Shown here piece after piece: positions 24,601 through 35,912 of a stretch of DNA of 64,000 nucleotides. A model generated the notes under the pieces. The model worked only from the letters and a program-made list of their open reading frames with translations, had not been told where the DNA came from and did no database searches. Every line of letters starts with the position of its first letter. The stretch's first letter is position 1. Source of the stretch: Leucogyrophana mollusca (lineage: Eukaryota; Basidiomycota; Agaricomycetes; Boletales); the NCBI GenBank assembly GCA_021014945.1, contig MU266412.1, positions 1-64,000 of the forward strand. The letters are read 5' to 3'. Both the position numbers and the translations under genes were made by a program.

Positions 24601-26781
24601 GTATAGATGTGAGGCAATGTGACCTTACCGACATACAACAGTGCCAAACCTCGATATGCGGTCAACTTCTCTTTCCATTGTCTCCGCGCGGGGCTCCGCC
24701 CCTACAATCTTGCGGAACTTGGAATTACACAGTTCGAGACTGAAAACACGTGAGTAGGACAATAGTGCGCGGCAGTCAACACAGTACTGACGTATTCTGG
24801 ACTTCTGCCTTCTTACTCTTCATCTCTGCCCTCTTCAAATCCAGGCGGGCACGAGAATCGGCCTGCAAGCTCAGTCCCCTGAGCTCCGCGTTCAGGCTGT
24901 CCCTCTTATCTTCCATACTGCGTGCTTTCGAAGATTTCTCGCTCAGTCGCTCATCAAAGCCGCCGGTCTTAAGGTCGGCCTTGATCTTTTCGAGACGGAG
25001 TTTCTTCTCTTCAATGTCGCCTGCGAGAGTGCGCAATTCAGACGCAAGCCCGTGCATCATCTCAACGGAAGCCTCTGTAGTGCTTATCGAGGTTTGACGA
25101 TCTTTCTAGACAGAAGGTGAGAGATACAGAGAATTACGACAAGAAGAAGACGTGCAATCTGTTCACGGGTGTTGTTTCGCTGCATTTTGAGACCTTCAAG
25201 TTCAGTGTGAAGCTGACGTGACTTTCGGTTGTACTCATCGTTCTTGGAACGGCTGTCACTCTAGTGGAATCCACCGATGAATGGGCTAGGAAACAAACAT
25301 GGGTATAAACCTACCTGAAGCTTTTCGTACTCCAGCTTTTGTCGTCTCAGAAGGTCACTGAGTCGGGAAATGAACTCAGCCACTTTCTCTCGCTCAAGGG
25401 GTGTGTGACTGTATCCCTTGATGTTGTGTTTATCGCTGATGTCGCGAATGAGCTCCTCGCGTTCTACGAGACGGCCTTCATGTGCCTGTGACATATTTGA
25501 GAGATATAATATATGCGACGATGACCGATCGTTACCTTAGCTTCGGCTGCGAGCTCCCCGTGCTCATTGACGAGCTCTACATGAGATTTGCGCGCTTTCG
25601 CCAGCTCATCTTCGAGGTCCTGCCTCTCCGACTCCTGTCGCTTCCTCTTTTGCTTCTGCTGAAGAACATTCTCGTCGAAGTTACGTAGGCGAGCTTGGAG
25701 CTCTTCATCAGTACCTGGACCACAATATTTTCAACGTCAGAAGGAATCACGTCTATGTAAGGAAGCCAAAGTATTACCTTCCACCTCCTGCACGTTTTCC
25801 TTCGCATCTGCCAGCTCCTGCTGGTAATGCTCCTTCTTCTGCTCCAGATTCTCGACTTTGACATAAAGCTCACGGAATTTAGTCGCGGACTCATAAAATC
25901 TTGCGTTGTTCTTCACGAGCTCCTCATAACCCTTCTTCGTGTCCTCGTATTGGAGTTGTTTCGTCGTAATCATCGTATTCAAGTCGGCGATGCGCGCACG
26001 GAGCTTGTCCGCGTGTGCCTTTTCCTTGGAGAGCGATTCGAGGCGTTCTTTATCCGCTTTTAAGTCGGCCATACGGTCTTTGCGGAGGGATTTGATTGAG
26101 TCGAGGGCTTTCGTGTACCTACAGAAACAGATGTACGGGTTACGAGATAGGTGGAAAGACTTCAGGCATACCTCGTTGCCTCAAATATGTCGTCGAATTT
26201 CTTCTTTAGCGCCGCCGGCTCTGCGAGGGGCCAGTACGAATCTTCCTGGTGACAGAAAATAACGTTTTCAAGAACAGACTTGGAAACGCCTAGAAGATGA
26301 GGTATTTCTGCATCCATTTCTGCGCATTTCGTAGAAATTGCCCCTCTCTGTGGCGTCGTTTAGTGAAGACGAGTCGCTCATCACAATGTGCGCGTACTTT
26401 GCCACCCTTGTCCACATTACTATCCGCCAGAGCCAGAATACTCTCCAACGTCTTCATGGTCAACCCAGTCTTCTTCACAGTGACCGACAAGTTTCGCACA
26501 GCAAGCATGCGCGTGCCATTGGCAGCATGAAAGCGAAGCTTTACCTGCGCCTTGACTTCCTTCTCATTTGCCATCTTTGGGTCGTGTATGAACGCGCCAC
26601 CACGAGTGTTAGGTGGCTGGTCACCGGTGGTAGCGTACTTGAGGCATTCGATGATTGTCGTTTTACCGCTTCCATTGTGTCCAACGATGACGGTGACGGG
26701 TGAGAAGAACTCAATCACCGAAATTTGCTTGTCGTCGAAAGAACGAATTCCCCGGATTGCGAGCTTGTTTAGACTCGCCAT
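21696..26781 (-). CDS. RAD50: RAD50, ATPase of the MRE11-RAD50-NBS1 DNA repair complex
   Basis: The start, [15 protein letters not shown], is followed by Walker [10 protein letters not shown] (residues 34-42). After about 1,000 residues of coiled coil come the signature [23 protein letters not shown], Walker B with the D-loop ([13 protein letters not shown]), the H-loop IIITHDENF and the C-terminus [21 protein letters not shown]. The zinc hook CTAC, flanked by KAKKT and NRHLDDAE, is encoded near 24168-24215 at the coiled-coil apex and dimerises two complexes through a shared zinc. The protein tethers and processes DNA double-strand breaks in the nucleus. The gene is cut by many short introns, so the frames look fragmentary, but the order and content are complete; I estimate about 1,300 aa, normal for the family. 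Two residues after DEPT differ from the usual TN order. Confidence 0.95.
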
Positions 26782-27161
26782 GTTTGAAGACTCGCACACA
26801 AGAGAAGCGAAGTCAAGCAGTCTGAGGGAGAGGCGCGTCACGTTTCGCGACTGGTCACACGTAACATACCAGACAGGTGTGACGAAGCGTGGTGGACAGG
26901 GATGTCGGCGATTACCTTTCTTGGAAAAGCGTCGGGCCATTGTCAGGCATGCTCAGGCTTCAGCGACCCTCTACTGTCCATTGACATCGACATACGCTTC
27001 GAATCGCAGATATATAAAAATCTCAAAAAGACCCCTCGTCACCGGATCCGGATTTGCAAAGTGCTACATCCTGGCTTGCTCCCGCCGATAACCGGAAGCC
27101 CTTCATGACACTACGGTTTGCTTGGACCATGCGTAAGGACTGGACACGGCTTAATGCAGGC
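26782..27161. other. Spacer between RAD50 and the SCOC gene
   Basis: This 380-bp region holds the RAD50 promoter and the 3' end of the coiled-coil gene, both on the minus strand. No further feature was recognised. Confidence 0.45.
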
Positions 27162-27525
27162 TTATTTCCTCTTCGCCATCTGCATCGTCAAGTTATCGAT
27201 GTACATCTGCAGCGTCCCGTTATCCGAAGTCAGCTTATCAACGTCTCCCTGAACGGTTTGGACTCGTGCGACAAGAGCTGTGTATAATTCTCGTCAGCTA
27301 AAGGTAGCTCAGCCAAATAGCAACATCACTACATACCACGAAGATCCTCTTGTGCGGCCGCGATCTCCCTGGCGTTGCCAGTGAACACGGAAGATATATC
27401 AACCACTCTAGGACGAGGACGTACTTTAGGACTTGCTCCTTCCTGATGGCGTCTTTGACTATGTCACCCGGTTTTGGCTCTGGCTCGCCCCACGCCGGAG
27501 GCTCCTCAAGCCCATTGAAAGACAT
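27162..27525 (-). CDS. Short coiled-coil (SCOC-like) protein
   Basis: Three exons (27468-27525, 27337-27405, 27162-27277) encode 80 aa. The start is MSFNGLEEPPAWGEPEPKP. The C-terminal ~45 residues form a heptad-rich coil, RALVARVQTVQGDVDKL, then NGTLQMYIDNLTMQ. This matches the SCOC family (formerly DUF2205), small Golgi-associated coiled-coil proteins that bind Arl GTPases in animals and take part in membrane traffic and autophagy. The Q.YI.NL signature near the end is diagnostic. Intron 1 (27406-27467) was chosen over a 17-nt alternative because it has a normal size and keeps phase. An ARL-family gene is found 6.4 kb away, but there is no evidence of linkage in function. Confidence 0.75.
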
Positions 27526-29118
27526 CGTGTACGTTCAGAGGGGAGCACTAAGTTATCCTCTCCGTTTTCATACACTGCGATCTAAGCGCCGACTCTGGGA
27601 GGGCTGGAAGGGGTTGGAAAACACTGATTCAAACTCCGATCCTCATCGTCAATGATCATGATTGCATTTGAAGCCCGAGCCAACTACACGTCGCAGTGGT
27701 AAATGGCTGGTGATAGTCTATTCGGCCCAGTGTCGACTAGTTCCCATGGCTTGCAGGACCCCAGACAAAAGACAGTTCCCACTGGCATACCACCCGACCG
27801 TTGAAGTTGCGCGGCAGTAGTATTGCATGCCGGAAGACCTGTTGTTCCTTGACCTCTGGCCAGCGAGCCTCACCGCCTACACCATGCCCATTGCCTGCAC
27901 CATATTCTTCCCATTTCCAGCCCATGTAATGCCACACGGGAGGCGCAGAACATATTCATGACCGGAGTCGCCGGGCGAAGTTTAACCCACCTTGCGGCGC
28001 ATCATATCTCGAAGTCGCCTAAACGTAGAAAACCACCAGGAGGCTTCCAGCAACAGCATCATTAAGGTTCCTGCCGGAGATGAAATATTGCGCCACCCGT
28101 TTGGCCTTGGTAAGAGACGATAGCTTGAGCGTGTTTTCACTGCGCCTTCGGTTTGACGTATGGCTAACGAGGGCTGGTGTGCTTGAAGAAGAGCAGAAGA
28201 AGCTCATCTGCGAACTTATGTCCGCTGCTGAAATAGGCAGCGCTCGTGAGCGTACGGCTGCAACCTTGATTCTACTCAAACTTTCTGGAGGTGAACCTAT
28301 GTTACTATAGTCCCATATGTGCGCTCATCGTTCATTAGATGCCAAGATACGAGCTTGTCTCCTGGAGGCGAAGGCTATAGTCATCTTCACAAGGAGACGG
28401 CATGTATATGCCGATATTCACTGCCGAGCACCATACGTCTGCGGGTGAAGCAATCCTCGAGATCGTCTTCGTGTCTCGTATGTTTCCCAGGTGAGCAGCC
28501 GGTGTATGTATTGTGCGATGGAGATGAAAATGCGCTTTCACCCTTGTGCGATGGACGCCTCAGCTCTTTATTTGCTAACTGTCTCGATGAACGTCGCGCA
28601 CTATGCAAAGTATGTGCGAGTCGCAACGACCGTCCCACCGGGTCCACCGGAAGCGCGTGTCATGAGGCGCACTCCTTCCACCGTGAGGTGGCCGGCAACA
28701 CCAGGTATGAACGCGTTGGCTGTGTCGTGGCACTACTGGTCACATTTAGCTGCCTCAGCGGTCTTCAGCTTTCTTTGTGTGCATTCAAAGTGATCTCCAG
28801 TTGACGGCGAGGGCTGATGCCCTGCTTGTTTTCCCTGGAGGGATCTACAATAAGTAGGTATTACAAATGAAAAAAAAAATAAAGCAGAGGACGAGTCAAG
28901 GTATGCCCCACTCCGCATATGCCACATCTCCATCCTAGGCCTGCTCGGTATCAGCGTAAACACCCTGACTTCGTAATATATTCAATCGGTCCAAACCCAC
29001 TCTCATACCTGGGAATCCGTATCGCCAGGCCCCGACATTCCCTTTAACAAGTGGATAAATACCATAGAAAACTTCACCTAGACTACTCACACACCTGCGA
29101 AGCCTCTTTGCCGCCACC
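27526..29118. other. 1.6-kb intergenic region without a supported gene
   Basis: ORFs such as plus-strand 28080-28310 and 28319-28804 and minus-strand 27737-27937 are uninterrupted for 66-161 codons but have no domain and overlap each other on both strands. They cannot be called genes from sequence alone. Confidence 0.35.
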
Positions 29119-29361
29119 ATGGCGGATTCCCGATTCGGGCGACCTAGTTATGTTGATAACGATCGGTTGCTTGAGATTGTAAAGCGAAATCAGTGTTTAC
29201 CCCTCATAGAACTGATGGACAACACTAACACTGGGGCGGTCACTCGGTTGATGTTCTTGATGCATTCTCGGGCGCATTTCGACACGTCCATCCATATCTC
29301 GCCCTTGGATGAACGAACGACTGTTCATGCTGCTATAAGTCAGTGGGAGGCTGGAATATAG
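29119..29361 (+). CDS. Small hypothetical protein, 80 aa
   Basis: The ORF begins MADSRFGRPSYVDNDRLLEIV in a near-ideal eukaryotic start context (GCCGCCACCATGG). It has no signal peptide or membrane segment. The C-terminal half is His/Thr-rich (MLHSRAH-like, then IHISPLDERTT). No family is recognised. The strong start context and balanced composition are the only support; it could instead be the first exon of a longer gene that has decayed, since no convincing continuation follows. Confidence 0.3.
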   Translation: MADSRFGRPSYVDNDRLLEIVKRNQCLPLIELMDNTNTGAVTRLMFLMHSRAHFDTSIHISPLDERTTVHAAISQWEAGI

Positions 29362-29551
29362 ACTTAAAAGAAAGCATTACACCGCTAGTAGGGCATTTGC
29401 ATAGACTGAACAGAGTGTTCAGTGTCGATGGATGATGGCAAGATAAAAAATATTGCTCACTGCCAGCTAAAATCAAATATACTCCGATCCAAATATCTGT
29501 ATCCGTGGTGAGCTTAGGCTCGGCTTCGAGGTGTATACTTACAGTTTTCCC

Positions 29552-30616
29552 TCATAAGAGCGAACTGAAAACCAAAGACCATGAGCACATGATAGCTGAT
29601 CAACGCTAAACACGGCCCACTTACACAAGCAATGACTACGAGCGCACATATACTTAGGTAGGGCAAAGATCAGATAATAATCTTTCAAGGGCATGTCCAG
29701 ATAGACCCATACCACGGCGCCAGACCAGTTTCTTCGGGCAGGCGGTCAGTTTTTGACGGGTGTATCGGGGGATGTAAAATGATAGTCACCAATGGTCCAT
29801 AAAATGAGGGCATCTATGAGTCTTGAAGTCCTGGAAGACAAGTGCGACTCAGAGTTGTGTGTAATGCAACAGTGAGTGACATACTGGGCGAAGGAACTTG
29901 CGCGCATCTTTATGAGGTTATAAATTAGACCCGCAGTGATCATCAAATCGCACACGGCCCCCGTCGTTAGGCTCAGCGTTATAGTAACAAACTGAGCTCC
30001 AACGAACTGCGCGCCGGTCGTCGTTGCAAAGGCCCCAGCAGTGACCACGAATCCGGAAACGGCGAAGAGTGTACTCATAGCCAGACACATGGATGGAAGA
30101 ACTCTACCGCCTGAGAGCCTCAGGAGACGTAGGGTGAAGAATAACTACCAGCGAATTAGGAGGATAAGAACGGGTATGCTGGTGAACAGACATATGGACG
30201 AACCTGCACACAAAAGGAGACGGCGACGGTGAACGCGATTATCATGTCCGCGGCAAAGGGGAAGACAGAAAGTAGGGCTGGATTCCCATGCACCCCGATA
30301 GACATCTGCCATAGGGCAACCCCCACGCATAGCAAGTGCGCGAACCCGACCATGCTAAAGCAAGGTTTATAAAATTTCTCCTGCATTTGCATCAGTTTGT
30401 CGACTCACACTACGCTTGCAACCTGTCCCAAAGATCACTGGACCGAAACCAGAAAGGCTGATTGCCACTCACGAATATCTTTACAATGAGCGAATCCGCG
30501 GAGAACCTGCTATAGTAGACATACGTTTGAATGGCTAGACAGCCAAATAGGAAGGATGTAACAGTGGCTCCGACCTCTAATGGGCCAAGTAGGACGTCGA
30601 GAGAGTCAGCATCCAT
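29552..30616 (-). CDS. DUF6534-type multi-pass membrane protein
   Basis: The start MDADSLDVLLGPLEVGATVTSFLFGCLAIQTYVYY carries the family's opening G.......L.G....Q.Y.YY pattern. A 20-residue membrane segment per exon follows: MVGFAHLLCVGVALW, AADMIIAFTVAVSFCVQ, MSTLFAVSGFVVTAGAFATT, and VTITLSLTTGAVCDLMITAGLIYNL, the conserved W/D segment before the Y.L motif. The last exon pair gives FALPNSLL and a stop at 29552. DUF6534 proteins are a very large agaricomycete family with seven predicted helices and unknown function. The usual NARxSLR tail after the NSLL position is absent, so the C-terminus is slightly shortened. Internal exon borders are approximate. Confidence 0.65.
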
Positions 30617-32406
30617 GTTCCAGCAACACAAGTCTGCAGGAGTATATATGCATTGGCTTTAAAGACCAAACATCGTGATCAGAACTATGAACCGCACTTG
30701 AATATCATCCGTGATGATGTTGATGAAACCTTGCGCGAAACTACGACGCCTTAGTTGATTGTATATATAAATAGATTAGACGTCAGAAATTCTCACTCAT
30801 GCACCGTATGGCAGGAGTCCAGCTTCTCCAGAGTCAATGGGATCAACCATCAGGATAGCCCACTTTCACTGTTCAGGCCTTCAGGACTGGCGAGTCATCC
30901 TATCCCTAAAGACAAGACCACTCCGCGAAATCACTGCCTAACGTCCACGTTGATAGCCCAGGTTCCCTGCACGATCTACTGATGTCATCACGTATCACGC
31001 CGAACAGTATAGATACACTCACTAAAAAAACGATGACTTTGCAATCGCATCCATAGACACCTATGGCACTGCAAACGTAAAAACCACCATCACCGTGTTT
31101 CAAGGACCCAGATCTAGCGGCGAGGGCACGATACACACAAAGGGACCACGGTATCGAGAATATGATCGCGTCCTTGATCGGATATATATGTTCCTGCTAT
31201 AAATAAAAACTGCATCACTTGTACTCTGCTGTTGATATACTCTTTTACAGTACCTGAATCCTTGTCCGCAATAGGGGCCAACAAACTTCCGATTCTGATG
31301 CAGCCATCGATCCGCTGATCGCCTGTGGACGCATGCTCTGTCCTATGGCGCTGCAAACGTAACAATATTACCGCCGCGTTTCTGACAGTTCTGCACCGCG
31401 TTTCAGAAACATGGTGTGCCGATATACAGAGACGGATTACACTACCATCACTGAACCTCGAAATTCGAAGTATCAATGGTAGCGACCACCCTTTCATTTA
31501 CATAGCTGACTGCATGGGGTACCTCGTAGCCACGCCAGTTTCTGTAATATCGGTGGCTCTGCGTATATTCTGGATCGTCGCGCCGGAACATTTGAAATCA
31601 CTCACTGATAGTCCATAGCACCAGTCGGTCCACGAGCTTTAAAACAACAATCAACTCTATTGTTTACCCCTTACGATAGATCTGTCCCACCGCCCCATGC
31701 AGGGCGGCCTTCGGTCTTCAAGTGCCATTTCAGGCTAATATTGTAGTCATATCACACTTGATGCTTCGTCTCGGCCAGCTCGGCGGTGTTCGACAGAACG
31801 GGGTGAGCCCTGCAAAGTCAATGAAGGGCATATATGTGGGGGCTTCTATCGTCCCGTGGTGGAGAATTTGGAGCCAAAGAGGCTGTAAGACTGTCTGCGT
31901 ATTGTCTGTGACGCAAGCGACTATATGCTGTTTCTGATTAGCAAGATAACCGCATTGATTTTCAAGGGGCCCGCGAGATACGTCAAGGCTAGCGGCGGAT
32001 ATATATAAGTGAGAGCTTACAAGTATAAAATCTTCTACAGTCGGTAAACCGCACGATGGGTGAAACGGTGTCATAAGGACGAATCCTTTGCAGCGAAGAG
32101 GATGAAATACTGGTCGACCAGTGCGCTCGGATGACATCACGCCGGCGTGGGGCGTCGCGATCGGGAAAGTATGCCTCCTCTTGTGACCATAGTCGTGGTT
32201 CACAACACAGCCGAGCCTTAGAAGCGACGCTCAAGCTGACCTTGCTATCCAGTGACGACCAGCCCGGGCGGGTACAATTTGAGCACAACCACTTACTAAA
32301 GCAACAAAAAGTCGTCGGGCCAAGCGGATTCACACTCCGACTGGCACTGACGCGTCGCGCCTTGTTTCCCTTTGACCTAGTGATATACAGTGACCACGAC
32401 CGCGAA
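30617..32406. other. 1.8-kb intergenic region with a short direct repeat
   Basis: No gene can be supported on either strand. A 21-bp sequence (CCTATGGCACTGCAAACGTAA and a one-base variant) occurs at about 31063 and 31340, with looser similarity flanking it, suggesting an old local duplication. Several 100-160-codon ORFs (for example minus-strand 31114-31497 and 31730-32203) lack any domain. Confidence 0.4.
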
Positions 32407-33593
32407 ATGGCCAGCGAAAGTAGAAATATCCTTCTCGCCTTTAAAGCAGGGCGCGCCTTCCGCCGCGAAGGCACCAATTATGTCGATCCCCACCCGGCCA
32501 AGGGCGCGGTAATGCTTGTCAACGGCGAAGACGGCTTGCTACATTTTGTGTGGAAGGATAGAACCACGGGGGCTGAGGAGGAGGTCAGCAATCTTTCTGA
32601 ACCCAGGCTACTCGCCAGGCTTTTATTTTTTTCTTGAGGCCCGAGCCGAACTTCGACTCCGGTATTAAGCTGATTATGGGATGGAACAGGACTTGATATT
32701 GTTTCCCTCCGATGCTTCATTTGCCAAAGTCACGCAATCAGCATGGGGGCGTACGTACGTCCTCAAATTCTTGTCGTCGAACCAGAGGCACTTTGTGAGT
32801 CTGCATCCCGGTGTACTCGAGACCAACGCCGCTCACACAGCAATCTTTCTACAGTTCTGGATGCAGGTAAGTTGAGACCCTGTTGGCTCCCTTACTCCTT
32901 GTCGATGTATTGCACTTTCAGGACGCTTCTACCCGTCGAGACGATGAGTTCGTTGGGAATCTCAACAGATTGCTAGACGACCCCGAGATAATCCCCGTCT
33001 GGGACTCCCGCCAGCCTGAGGCATCGACATCCACCGCCCCGCCGCCTGTCTCTTCTACGACACCCCCCGCCACAGGGTGAGTCCCGGGCACCACCCGTCA
33101 CCTACTCCCAACCGTAGACCCGCTAACCAGCACCTCCTGGCATGATAGATCCCAGGCCTCAGCAGGGCCCTCCGGCGCAGCTCCCACTCCCGAACAACTC
33201 GCACAGTTGCGCTCCCTCATCACCTCTATGGGCGCATCTTCCACAGCCAACGCGCAACCTCAGGCTGACGACCTTTCCCTCGGCGATATCCTCACTCCCG
33301 CGAACCTCATTCCTCTCTTCACCTCACACCCCAATCTCCTTCCCGCGATCTTCCCCTTCCTGCCGCCCGACGTCCCCCCGACGGCCGATTCCCTCCAACG
33401 AACAATTAACTCCCCGCAGTTCCGCGCTGCCGTTAGGGATTTCGACAGGGCGCTGAGGACGGGGTTACTTGGAGGTTTGGTAAGGAGTCTTGGGCTGCCG
33501 GAGGAGGCAGGGACGGGGGTAGAGGCATTTTTGAGAGCCGTGCAAGCACAGGCTGCTAGAGAGGGTGGAGGGGATCATATGCAGACTGATTAA
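32407..33593 (+). CDS. RPN13: RPN13/ADRM1, proteasomal ubiquitin receptor
   Basis: Five exons (32407-32583, 32690-32794, 32855-32866, 32922-33076, 33149-33593) encode 297 aa. The Pru domain (residues ~5-125) is clear: LAFKAGRAFRREGTNYVDPHPAKG, LLHFVWKDR, DLILFPSDASF, RTYVLKF, then RHFFWMQD, the ubiquitin-binding face. A Ser/Thr/Pro linker leads to the C-terminal DEUBAD domain (LSLGDILTPANLIPLFTSHPNLLPAIFPFLP) that recruits the deubiquitinase UCH37 (UCHL5). The protein sits on the 19S regulatory particle through RPN2 and captures ubiquitinated substrates. FWMQ is encoded by a 12-nt microexon. Having both domains matches the animal and filamentous-fungal form rather than the short budding-yeast one. 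Confidence 0.93.
32855..32866 (+). other. 12-nt microexon (FWMQ) in RPN13
   Basis: TTCTGGATGCAG lies between acceptor CTACAG and donor GTAAGT. It restores the family-conserved F-W-M-Q between RHF and DAST, in phase on both sides. Confidence 0.85.
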
Positions 33594-33927
33594 GGTTAGA
33601 GTGCCCTAGTGTCGAGTTTGTTCAAGGCAGAGCAACAATACATCGTGGCAACTACATGCTGGAACATCCATCTTAAAGCAGCCTTTATTCCGTGTGAGGA
33701 AGGCGGAGTGTGACACCGACACAACTCACAACTGACTCGTTGACTACCTGGTGAGTCATCGGTGACTTTGCGCTCGAACCCGTCGGAGTCAGTACAACGA
33801 ATGACTTTTCGGTCAGCCAATGTGCGAGCTAGATACAGATCCGCAATATGGAATACAAATTGGAAGGTAACGATTATATGAGTGTGAGTGATGGACCGGG
33901 GTTATACGCGAAGTCGAAAGGGTGTGG

Positions 33928-35037
33928 TTAGTGACTGCGTTCTGCAAGCCAGCGTAGGACGATATCCCTGCACCGGGGTCTAAGCGTAAAGTCAGGGTAT
34001 AGATGAGAAAGACGTACAAGTTATGTTGGCTCTTCATAGAGCACTACGGGGTAAGGTGAGTGCGATATAGTCGTCTTCAAGGGCAGAAATCAGCTCAAAA
34101 GTACGTACAGAGTAACACTGGGTGATGTTGGTGACGTCATGTAAGCAGATATAATGCTGTCAGGTGAAGCTTCTACTTACAGAGACAGGCCGCCCTTGTA
34201 TCTTGTCCAATTGTCTGGACAGTATGAGTGCGTGAGAACTTCAGAAAATGCGAAGATAACGCTCACAGCGCTTTGATGAGGTCTTTCACTGGTGCGTGCC
34301 CGTCAACGTCGTTCTTGTTGCCCAGCTGCCAGAAAAATGAAACAATCAGATGTTGAAGATGGAATTGAAAGGTACTTACAACGAGCAGTGGAACTCCATT
34401 CAGACTTGCCTGTGAGAGGAGCTGGTGTAGCTCGAACCGCGCAGTATCAAACTTCTCGGTCTATGTGGAATCAGCAAGCGCTTCCAGAACCACATTCAAC
34501 AGGGTCCATACGTCGGCGGAATCAACCACAAAACTGCACCCGCGCATATTCGGCACGTCAGCTCAGGCGCCTTCACACCGAAAACGGACGCACATGATAG
34601 CATCGACGCCATTACAGTACCGCTCCCACATCGAGCGAAACTTTGGTTGTCCAGCGACGTCCCATATCTTGAGTGTGATGTTACCCTTGCGAACTTTGCG
34701 GTAGTTGAACGCGACGGTTGGGACAACGTCTTCACTCCACTGCGTCGAGGGTGTAAGGCGGAGACTTGAGGGTGGCGATGATACACACCTGTCCTGAGCC
34801 AATGACGTTCACAAAGGAGGTTTTGCCTGATGCCTAAGGCAATACTGAGTGAGCATAAAGTGGTTCGAGCATGAGCTGTAAGTTTAAGCTCACCTGCAGC
34901 CCAACGACGGATATCTCCGCCGCCTTGGAGAAGAATATGCTACAAATTTGTGTGAGCTCACAAAAGGTCAGCAAGAATGCATTGCCTATCAGTTACCTGC
35001 TGAACCAATAGAATACCGATGAGAAGAAGCTTGTCAT
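33928..35037 (-). CDS. ARL8-type small GTPase
   Basis: Hand splicing gives [17 protein letters not shown] (amphipathic N-terminal helix used for membrane binding in place of myristoylation), then P-loop [82 protein letters not shown], and [24 protein letters not shown] before the stop at 33928. The [22 protein letters not shown] block is diagnostic for ARL8, which recruits kinesins to lysosomes and vacuoles and steers their movement and fusion. Guanine-binding boxes G1 to G5 are present. The G3 box reads DVAGQ rather than the DIGGQ of most ARL proteins, a Rab-like version. At least eight exons; length is about 185 aa, normal for the family. It is convergent with RPN13. Confidence 0.9.
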
Positions 35038-35912
35038 TGTAGAGCGAAACTCAGTGACAGCCGAGGTGACAACCTTGTTCCCAGTCGCGCACCGATAGTT
35101 CGGATCACGTGATATTATCAGAACTCCGTGGCATTGTCTCCTGCCTATAGTTGATCCTTCTCGTTGCTACCGTTCATAAACCTGTTGTCTGTTATTTCAG
35201 TGCTTTCGTCCTTCTGAATTCCTGCATCGGAGACGCCTCGCTGCCGCTTTGGCCGACTCCTTGGACCGATGGTGCATAGCATCAGTAGTATTAATAAAAG
35301 GCGCAGCTCATCCACGGGGGTTGTATGGCCTTCCCCTCCCTATATGATGTAAATATCATAGATGTACATACCAACTTGTACCAACCAACCATTCGTCATT
35401 ATCCGAGAGAGCCACAGATGACTATGAAGGCGACGGTATGGTGAATCGATATTCTTTGTTCCGAGAGTCCGAAGGGAGTGATATTGAGCACATCGTCGCC
35501 GAAGAATTGGATGAGTGGAACGAAGAATGTGTGATTACTCGAAATATGTCATATACAATAAACTCAACTCGGTATCTCCTCTCTAAACTTCGTCAGCAGC
35601 ATGCAGGTAGACGAAGATAGGTGAAGTCAAAGAAGAAAGTTAGCTCCCACCAATCCTCCGTTCCTTGCTCCATTTGATGGGAAAGCAGATGCGACTTTGG
35701 ATGGTCCAGCTGTGCAAGTGATGTTGTGGGCTCCAACAGCCGCACTGGCAGTTCCTCCGGGTTCTAAATCAAATCTCGACTGGGCTGCCCCTGTGACTGC
35801 CGAGAGGCTGATGCGACATCCAGTCCCGATTCCCCCGACGCACTTTCCTTTCCACCCCCGTCTAGAACCTGCGAAGTATGCGATGCCTAATCCTGAGTAG
35901 AGCTAAAGGCAG
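35038..35912. other. Spacer between ARL8 and PET127
   Basis: A 60-codon plus-strand ORF (about 35438-35620, MVNRYSLFRESEGSD...) and an open antisense frame from 35919 down to about 35622 are present. The latter could be a final PET127 exon after a GTGAGT donor at 35919, but its sequence is Gly/Ala-rich and unconvincing. The ARL8 promoter lies at the left. Confidence 0.35.

Noticed and set aside
21696..26781. Possibility that RAD50 is a pseudogene because its frames are broken into many pieces
   Set aside because: Breaks coincide with GT...AG introns of normal size, and Walker A, zinc hook, signature, Walker B and C-terminus are all intact.
27406..27467. Reading the SCOC-like gene straight through this segment (KDAIRKEQVLKYVLV)
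   Set aside because: The frame then misses the conserved coiled coil; a 62-bp intron with correct phase joins the two conserved halves.
30906..31497. A possible second DUF6534 gene on the minus strand
   Set aside because: Hydrophobic pieces exist, but the family's landmark blocks are absent and frames cannot be joined with plausible introns.
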